Of a stretch of 64,000 bases of DNA, positions 56,200-64,000 are shown piece after piece. The translations under genes and the position numbers were made by a program. The notes beneath the pieces are model-generated. The model searched no databases. It worked only from the letters and a program-made list of their open reading frames with translations, and had not been told where the DNA came from. This stretch comes from Isoetes taiwanensis. Its lineage: Eukaryota > Streptophyta > Lycopodiopsida > Isoetales > Isoetaceae. The stretch spans positions 7,704,531 to 7,768,530 of the forward strand of contig JAJEKV010000025.1 of assembly GCA_021234155.1 (NCBI GenBank). The letters run 5' to 3'. Positions within the stretch are counted from its first letter, which is position 1; each line of letters begins with the position of its first letter.

Positions 56200-57280
56200 A
56201 TTATGTTTGTCATTAATTCAGACAAATATATATAGGCATAAGAGGTCATGTGTGCAGCAAATGGCTATACAGAAAAAGGCCTATGCAAATCATGCCCATT
56301 TACTTTCATATGAAAATGATTTAAAATCAAAGCAACATTTTGTGATATTTGTTTTCTCAAAATGTTATGTGACGCTCTCATGAAAATGCTCCCCAAACAT
56401 TTTTCACAGTTATGTCATTCTTTTCCCAAAATACACAGACTGTCCTAACTAAACATGATTATTCTCTTACTTTTTTATTCAATGAGTTGCTTGGTCATCC
56501 CAGGCTAAAGAATCCATGTACCAAGTCTGATCAGCAGGAAGCTAAAAGATATAAAGCATATGCATACATGGTTGCCGTAAAAGTTGTTTTGCCATTTATG
56601 ATTCTGTTCTTTTGCTTTGACAAGAAGACATCTTAAATACCTTCAAATTCTGTTCTTGAAGTCTGGTGCACATGCATGGGTAAACAGTCCTGCCTTTGAC
56701 ATGTTTGTCAATGTTATATGTAGACAGACTATTCTGTCCGGCATAGTGGAAGAGCTCCTTGGATTTCCTTCGGAAATGATCTCATGTATTCAAGTGTCCT
56801 AGCTTAGAATAGGAATTATAGTTCGTTTTCCTAGCAATTGATCAGGCGTCCTAATTCATTGAGGAATAAACCACAAAGAAGAAACCCCTGTGGAAGATCT
56901 CTTGGCCCCATAGAGAACAAATTATAACTGACCATATTCATCTAAAACACTATATCAACATATTATATAATCGTTAGAAATTGAAAGCTTTGTCTATGAT
57001 AATGACAAAATTGACTAAAACCTATATTCGCAACATGGGATGGAAATTTCATCGCATTTTCTAAACACATAAACAAACGTGCACCAAAATCTTGTCAAAA
57101 ATCTTGGCAAGCATAGGTCAAAGTCTTGGCAACTTTAGGTCAAAGTTTTGGCAAGCATGTATGCTAAAGTTGTTCTAGGCCATAAGCCATGCAAAAGTCC
57201 ACCTCATCATTCAGGCGACGGTACAATGCCACACCAGTTCAAAATTGAGCTTCTATACACTCACCTCAACCCTGCAATTC
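56200..57280. other. No recognisable gene
   Basis: AT-rich sequence with short frames only. Confidence 0.6.
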
Positions 57281-58750
57281 CGCTAGTTTAGCTCAACATC
57301 CTAACCACAAGTGGCTCTTTTGAAGGCTAGCCTATCCACGTGTCAAAAAATCTGTGGTTACGGTTCAACCCTCAACCTCAACCCTAGTTTAGCTCAACAT
57401 CCTGACGTCAACCTCAACCCCGGTGCTTCGATCGGCTCCCGAAATTGAGTTCGGGAGCCCGCCCCGGCCTGCGAACCCGGGAAATTCGCAAAGCGAACCT
57501 GGGGATTCGCCTTTCAGCGAACCCAATATGTTGACGATGGCGGTGAGGTGGCGCTACTCCACGAGGGTTCGCTTTGGGCTTAACCCCAACCGTGGGGGTT
57601 AAGGGCGCATAACGCCGGGCGAGTCCGGGCAGGTCCGGATCGGCCAGGGTAGGGGTTCGGGTTCGCTTAAGCTTAACCCAACAATAACTTCGAGCAATTG
57701 TGGGCCTCAATCCGGGCGAGAACAAAGGACGTAAATGGCTCCAAAGCCCATTCAAACGGGCAGTGCACAACAAAAGCGTATGCCAGGACACAAACAGTCT
57801 GTGGAAGGAAAAAAAAGAAAAAGCGAAAGTCACCGTAGCAATAGGGTTGTGTTGCCGCTTTCCGCTTCCTCGTGCCATAACCACCGGCAGAAAAAGCAAA
57901 GGCAGAAATTTGGCCCACACAGGGACCCCTTTGATCCTTAACTCTTCGAGAAATCAAACCCATAAAAATCGCCCAATTTGCCCGTTGGATTGGAATAAAA
58001 AGAAGGAGGATCGGGCAAAGGGGAAGGAATAGAGCCCATGTCTCAACTGGTCGCAATCCTTCCTTCTCGCCATTGGGGCTCTCAAGGCTCTAAAGGATTG
58101 GGCCGAAGCACGCAGGCAGAGGCCGCCATAGCCATACCTTCAAGACCCAACTCCAAAGATCCGGGTTACCGATTGGCCTAAAAACGGATCAATCGATCCG
58201 AAGAATTATGGTCACGCAAATTTTATCCAATCTACTTCGATTAGCGGCGTTGTACAAATTGAGGAGGGATTTATCTACGTCTGCATGTGATTGTTCTAAA
58301 GGGTTTGTCGAATTTAAGCAATGCAATTGGGGCACAGAGTCAGGATCGAAAAACAGGGGAATGGAATCGGATCAACAATGCGGTAATGATTTTAGAGAAG
58401 GGGCACAGGGCAGTGGAAATATTTGGGGGCACAATGGGCCGTTTGGGTTCGCTTAAGCGAACCCGGGGAGCCGTGACTGCCACCCCGCCCGCCGATCCAG
58501 ACCGCCACGTTCGCGCCCCGCTTAACCCCTCGGGTTCGCCCGCGGGCGAACCCTTGGGTGGCGCCACCTCAAAGACCATCGCCAACATAACGGGTTCGCC
58601 TGGGCGAATCCGTGGGGTTCGCTTGGGCGAACCCGCTTGGCGGTTTGACCCAATTTCGGGAGCCAATAAAGTGGGCGCCTCAACCCTAGTTTAGCTCAAT
58701 CCTGACTTGTTTTGAAGGCTAGCCTATCCACGTGTCAAAAAATCTGAGTG
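57281..58750. mobile_element. GC-rich island with TIRs, palindromes and flanking direct repeats
   Basis: Inner ends are GGCTCCCGAAATTG (57434-57447) and its reverse complement CAATTTCGGGAGCC (58651-58664). Outside them, TTTTGAAGGCTAGCCTATCC and the 17 bases after it occur in direct orientation at 57318 and 58710, and AACCCTAGTTTAGCTCAA occurs near 57382 and 58681. Inside are several GGGTTCGC/GCGAACCC palindromes. No transposase is encoded. A non-autonomous DNA transposon is the best guess; no target duplication is clear at the TIRs. Confidence 0.5.
58445..58634. repeat. Cluster of GGGTTCGC...GCGAACCC palindromes
   Basis: Perfect palindromes lie at 58445-58464 and 58532-58553, a near-perfect one with a TTGG centre at 58615-58634 and a weaker one at about 58592-58611. 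Half-sites recur at 57470-57530 and 57655-57675. Confidence 0.88.
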
Positions 58751-60554
58751 GTTATGGCTTAACCGGTCCTTCGAAATTGGATGGCCGTTCTGGATCATCG
58801 CCTAGGTTAGAGCAGATGCTCCACGGAGGTATGGATCGACGCCTTATGATGCTCCACAAGAATAAATCTGGGTTTTTTTGCTCTATTTATCGTAACCCTA
58901 AGATCATATTCAAGATCATAGTTCCCAGCATCACAGGATACTTTGAGTTGGATGTGGCTTAAGCCATTTGATCATGATCTAGAATAGACTGTTTTCAAAA
59001 TTCAATGGCCGTTTTGGACCGTCGCCTAGGTTAGATCAGAAGATGCTCCACAAAGGTAAATTAGGGTTTTTATAGCTCCTATTTATCGTAGCTTTACCCA
59101 GCCTTAATTAAGATCATATTCAAGATTATAGTTCCCGTCATCACAGAATAATGACGTCCTGGAATTTGAGACGTGAGTTACTCTGCCATGCCATTTGCAT
59201 TTCGGGTTCTCACTTTGGTATGGACCAACATGTCTATTTGCCAGAGTTTGCTCTGTAATATGTGCAAGTTGATGTTTAGATGTGGTGGGGTCAGTTTTAG
59301 CTGCGAAGGCATGTGCAATGCATTCTTTAGTAAAAACCTCTGCATGACATGATTAACGGTTTTATCTGATGAACAGAGCCTGAGTGATAATTTCTCTGGT
59401 GCTAGCCTTTATATGGCAATTATACAGTCTAGGCTTTTAATTCGTCAACACAAAGGTATGCCAGTCTGTATTTCTCTAAGTTGCCGGCTGCCTTCAATGC
59501 TTCAAATAAAAAGGGACGATTTGAACTCAATGCATCAACATATGGCGATGACTCGTTTACATTAATTATTGGAATTTGAAAGACCAAAACGTCCCCCTTT
59601 GCTATGATGTAGGACAATAATGGTACTCAATCCACATTTTGATCGACGTACCTTGCTGCTGATGTGTTGCAGAACCAAAAATTCTGTATAATAATGCAGC
59701 ATTCTGTATCTTTAATGTGGCCACTCATCGCTCCTTCAGCCTGACATTTCCTTCCTAGGTTTATCTTGATCATTATCAGCACATAATGTTGCAAACTGGT
59801 AAAGAACGTATATGTGCTGGCACAAGGTCAATTCTTGGTTCGTTGTTGAGGTTATGGCTCTGCATATTGCTTTGTAAGCCTCCTATCTTCTCTTGGATTA
59901 TAGGGTCTGTGATGATACTCAGTATAACAGGGTACCTCTGCATAGGCATCCTCTAAACTAGTGGCTAGACATAGGCATCCTCTAAACTAGTGGCTAGATG
60001 GAGTATTATGGTTTGGCAGCTTCCCAATTCCAGGCAATTGCATCAGAATATATTTGTCATGTTTAGGGCTGTGCATATGCTCAGTATAATAGGATACCTC
60101 TGCATAGGGATCCTCTAAACTGTTGACTAAGCTTCCCAAGGAGTACGGATGCAATAGAATTGACAATTCCTCTTTGGAACAGTTAACTATCCATTTGGCG
60201 TTATTTAATTTGTTTGTTTGAAATATTTTCTCTATTTAATTTGTTTGTTTGAAATTATTTTCCTGGTTTAGGCTTTGCGTGATTTAGCTGAATTATGTTG
60301 AAAATTAGTTGCTTGTGTCCTTTCAAGAAAGTCTCGTTGCTTCCAACTTGAAAAAAGTCCTGTAGTGGACCCTCAGCCTGCCGTAACCTGCTGCAGTCTT
60401 GTCCGCTAACTTTCTTTGTATTTTGTTTGGTGGGTAATGCCGAACTATCTAGTTCTTTCTTATTGTAACTTCTATTTTTAAGATACTTGTTTGAGGATTT
60501 CTTATTACGGTTATAGACGATATCGTGTTATGATGCATATGTAGGTTTTTGCAG
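58751..60554. other. No clear gene; local duplications
   Basis: The phrase CATAGGCATCCTCTAAACTA occurs twice head to tail at about 59940 and 59970. A longer block from TCAGTATAA to CCTCTAAACT recurs at about 59919 and 60079. TTTAATTTGTTTGTTTGAAA is doubled near 60206 and 60235. Confidence 0.6.
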
Positions 60555-60632
60555 GCAGTTCAATTGGGTGGAAGGATTATCTCTTAAGGGTCTTTGTTCT
60601 GGTTTAAATGGAAACCTTGCTGGAGTTCTACC
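60555..60632 (+). CDS. Possible internal exon, gene unknown
   Basis: TTTTTGCAG precedes and GTAAGTG follows a 78-base segment with one open frame reading QFNWVEGLSLKGLCSGLNG and NLAGVLP. The splice signals are good but no family is recognised and no neighbouring exon can be joined with certainty. Confidence 0.25.
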
Positions 60633-61600
60633 GTAAGTGCTTTCTTGTTTATTTACAGGTTATAAATTTCCATAAAAAACTCTATTTTATTACGTATCAA
60701 ATCCATGACTGTATGAAGAATCATAATATCTTAGACAACTTATGAAACAAAGCAAGCAATTGTTAGGACTGCTAAGAACATCCACATCCGCGTGAATTTT
60801 TGGTGCTTATGACAAGCAGGTTTGCGAATGCATCATATTTTGCTCGAATGTTTAAGCATGAACGCAAGGGAAGGAGGCACAGAGAAGGAGGACCCTAAGT
60901 GAAGTTATTTAAGCCCTTCAGAACTTCGTAGGAAGTAAAGGATCATAGATGTCACAGGGGAGTGCTATTCTATCAGGGGTTCGGAGGGACCTTACATCCT
61001 AGGCCTGGAGGCAATTGAACTTGACTAACTAATCGGGTGTGTACGAACCTGTCAAGCAGAAGCTATTCAAAAATTTGCAGAGAATTATAGTTCAATTGCT
61101 GGTTCGAACCTCGTGTTTTTCTGTCATTACATAGTTCATTGGTTCTTACTTGGTAAAACTGGCCAGTGAAACCAATACATGACCTAAATTGAAATTCTAA
61201 TAAGAAAAGAAATCACATCTACTAGCAGCTTCTAAAAAATCCTGCCTTTAAATAACCATGATATATGATGAAATCAACAAAAGTCAAGGGCCCAGTACAA
61301 GTGCATAGTACAACTACATACAGTCTCAGATATGGTGATATGCTTGCACACACTGTTTACTACGAGCAATGGTACAGATTTATGTAGATGAGACTGAGAT
61401 GCTGGTTTCTAGTGGGCAGAGAGGATAAGCTGCTACTCAATAATACAGAAATGGTCGAGAGAAACGGCCTCTCAGCCATACAGTCCAACAATGCAATGAG
61501 AACATCAATGCTTTGTGAGGGAGATGTCTAAAGATTATTTACATTTAACTTTAGCTTATCTCTTTGGGAGTTATGACGATGCATATTGCTTTTTTGCAGA

Positions 61601-61686
61601 ACTTGAGCATGGGGCAACCTGCTATTGCTAAAAGTTTACGAAAACTTAAGAGTAAGAAGAATGAATTCATTGTTGTAGGGGTTTAA
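61601..61686 (+). CDS. Possible terminal exon, gene unknown
   Basis: After TTTTTTGCAG the frame NLSMGQPAIAKSLRKLKSKK then NEFIVVGV ends in TAA. It could be a last exon of the same gene as 60555-60632; the phase cannot be checked. Confidence 0.2.
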
Positions 61687-64000
61687 TTGATGAAGGTTAT
61701 CATTGTTTTGATTCTATGTTACAAGATTATCTCTTTAGATCACTAGCAGATCATTGCAGATGCATGCTTTCGCCCTTAAGCAGAGCATGGCAAATAGATG
61801 AAGTCGGGGACTTTTTAATAAAATACCAATAGAGCCTAATTTGGTGAGTTGGGCTGAATTCTTGGGGTGGTTTGAGTGTCACGAGAAAAATGCACCTTAG
61901 ATCATATGTTTGATGAATTCTGGGCAGATAAGAAACAATTCTTATGAATTAGTTGGGAGTTCTATGATAAAATAGGAAAAGGATTCGATCAATTAACGAT
62001 CATCTTCAGGAAGGCAAGTTGCTTGCTGCTTATGGAAGTCAGGCTTGTTTCAATAAATTAAGATCATGAATGATATTAGTCTGTGCTATTGGTTTAGTGA
62101 TCGTGTTTGCAGCTCAAGGATTATCCAGAAATAAGTGTCTAACTGCCAACTGTGGCAAATAAGAACTTCCTTCCTTTCTAGAATTCTTCGTCGAGTATTC
62201 TGTTTGATCTCTTATAACCTGGGCATTACAGTTTGATATTTAAATTTTGGGGTGTCAAATCATTTCATGTTTGGGGTGTCAAGTCGTTTCATGAAATCAT
62301 ACAAGAGTCTTGTTGGAGACTTTAATGCTTGTATAGGTCGATCTAGAACTTGAAAGTTTTTTTTTAAACAAGCCACTTTTTGAAGGGGAATTTATTGGCT
62401 TCCTAGACTGAATGTCTTCTGGGGCGTGGGGTTCAATTCTCCAATCTCTTTTTTTAGGTGCCTTACTGCAGCTGTTTAATCTAACTTTCACGAACAGCAT
62501 ACATAATGAATCTTTGTCACTTCTTCATAGTAAATTTTATGTCTATGGAAACAGAGCTTTTCTAATATGCACTTTCAAATGCCAAGTATAATGACTTCAG
62601 ACTTCAGCTTTTCATATTTGCTGATTGTACTCAATTATAGGTCGTAGAACTCTTGTATTTCACCAGGGAACTAGAGGTCCTTCACCTTTGGTAACAGATT
62701 AAGAAAATCAAGGAACTGCGTACCTCCTATGTGGTGTAATAGAATAATCTTCTCCACATGATGGTCTAAGAGAATCATCTTCCATACATGGTCTGACGGC
62801 ACTTTGGTTACAAATGGGATGCAAGGACAAACCATATTTTGATATGCCACCATGTCAGCGATTCGTACATGGTTCTCCATGCTCGATCTCGTAACGTATA
62901 TCTTAAGATATTGTATTGAACTAAAGAAGAGAATAAATAAAATATATTGAGGCAACTCGCCAATAGAACTTGACTTGAAAGATCTAGTATTGCACTTGAC
63001 TTGAAAGCTTTAGTATAAATGTGACTGAATAGAATTGTCGGAAACAATGGCTCTGTCATGATTACTACCATCTTGGGTCATAACATAAGTACACACTTGT
63101 ACCATGATGCGGCTTCTAAGACAATAGGTTTGAAGCAAACAATGCTAAGTCATGATTACTACCATCTTGGGTCATAACATAAGTACACACTTGTACCATG
63201 ATGCGGCTTCTAAGATAATAGGTTTGAAGCACGAGAGTTGTTTTAATGCTAAAATTTTCATATCATTTGACATCATCGTCTATTGCTCAATGCTAATTTG
63301 AAGTTAGTTTGCATGTCAATTGACACCATCTGTAGGTTGTAGTGGATATAAGTTGTCACTTTCTGTTATCTTGCAATATTGGCCTTGTTTGGTTATCTTG
63401 CAATATTGGCCTTAATTAGTCTTGGTTATTCCGTAATATTGGCCTTAGTTGGTCTTGTTCAACAAGATATGCTTGTGTGTTTCTGTCTTGAGCAAATGCA
63501 ACATGTATCCCTGACCCAAAAAAAAAGGACTAGCAAAAAGGTGCAGCAAAAGGCATGGGCAATTTTAAGCTTGAATTCACTATGTAAAATGGAAAAGGTA
63601 GTCACATCCATTAGATATAGTTTTGTTATGCTTTTGGAATGGAATTGATTTAATTAATATGATAACAAAAAGTGTTGAGGGAAGTGTGAAAACAATGCAA
63701 AGTGTTAGTTTTATAGAGCATTGTAGCCAACTAAACTCAAGAATCACGACACCTTAAAAAATGGTGTAACTTGATGCCTTTAAAAGCTTGTAGAGGTATC
63801 TCTGTAAGTGCATGAGGTACTACTAATCTTGCTGCCTTTTGCACGCCTTTGTTAATCGTGCCTAAACTCAAACATTGGGATCATGTAAAATAGCTGTGAA
63901 TTTCTTGGAAGATATGCATTTGCAACGTAATGGAGGAAGAACAATGAGATGGGAGACGATAGTGGGAAAAGCCTTAAAAGAATAGCGAGATAGTGAGGAA
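61687..64000. other. No recognisable gene; tandem duplications
   Basis: AT-rich to the end of the window. A 94-bp tandem duplication starts at about 63056 and 63150 (shared TCATGATTACTACCATCTTG and onward to GGTTTGAAGCA). Three spaced copies of AATATTGGCCTT lie at 63374-63450. Confidence 0.65.

Noticed and set aside
57700-58032. Basic 110-residue frame in the GC-rich island
   Set aside because: No motif, overlaps an equally long minus-strand frame, and lies in skewed sequence.
61095-61115. A GGTTCGAACCTC box as part of a tRNA or SINE
   Set aside because: No A box at the proper distance and no tRNA fold around it.

Overview
This is nuclear DNA of a vascular plant with a large, repeat-rich genome. 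The evidence is nested Ty1/copia and Ty3/gypsy elements primed by initiator tRNA-Met, a SWEET sugar-transporter gene with GT-AG introns, decayed plant-type UGT, VPS54 and nodulin-like MFS genes, and no bacterial features. The species cannot be fixed from the sequence. The only gene that looks intact is the SWEET gene at 18164-20497; almost everything else is transposon sequence or gene debris.

Layout. 1-3930 is the 3' part of a copia element (copia-A). 3931-10860 is the 5' half of a Ty3/gypsy element (gypsy-1): a complete LTR, a primer-binding site, a reading frame with a histone H3 tail and histone fold, an accessory pre-gag region, and gag. 10876-12671 is an unrecognised minus-strand gene relic. 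12.7-18 kb holds a VPS54 relic and several foldback and tandem repeats. SWEET follows, with a tRNA-derived SINE in its fifth intron. 20.5-27.8 kb is mostly empty apart from a decayed coiled-coil frame on the minus strand. 27874-32540 is a minus-strand LTR element with no recognisable gag-pol (LARD-like), with LTRs, PBS and a 5-bp target duplication. 34168-35022 is a UGT relic.

35557-55005 is a second gypsy element of the same lineage (gypsy-2), about 12 kb long once its insertions are removed. Its order is 5' LTR (truncated), PBS, ORF1 plus histone H3, accessory ORF B, ORF C, gag, protease, RT, RNase H, integrase, PPT, 3' LTR. It is interrupted by a copia element (copia-B, about 39.2-43.6 kb) and by a small minus-strand gag-only LTR element (48808-51106) with a perfect 5-bp target duplication. 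After it come an MFS relic (55478-56199), a GC-rich island with terminal inverted repeats and internal palindromes (57434-58664), and about 5 kb without a recognisable gene.

The main discovery is that two diverged members of one gypsy lineage carry a histone H3-derived domain at the same place, between the PBS and an accessory region upstream of gag. One copy keeps the exact H3 N-terminal tail motif; the other keeps a nearly canonical H3 fold. This suggests an old H3 capture kept as part of the element's own coding capacity. Both copies here are broken by stops or frameshifts, so any function belonged to their ancestors or to relatives elsewhere.
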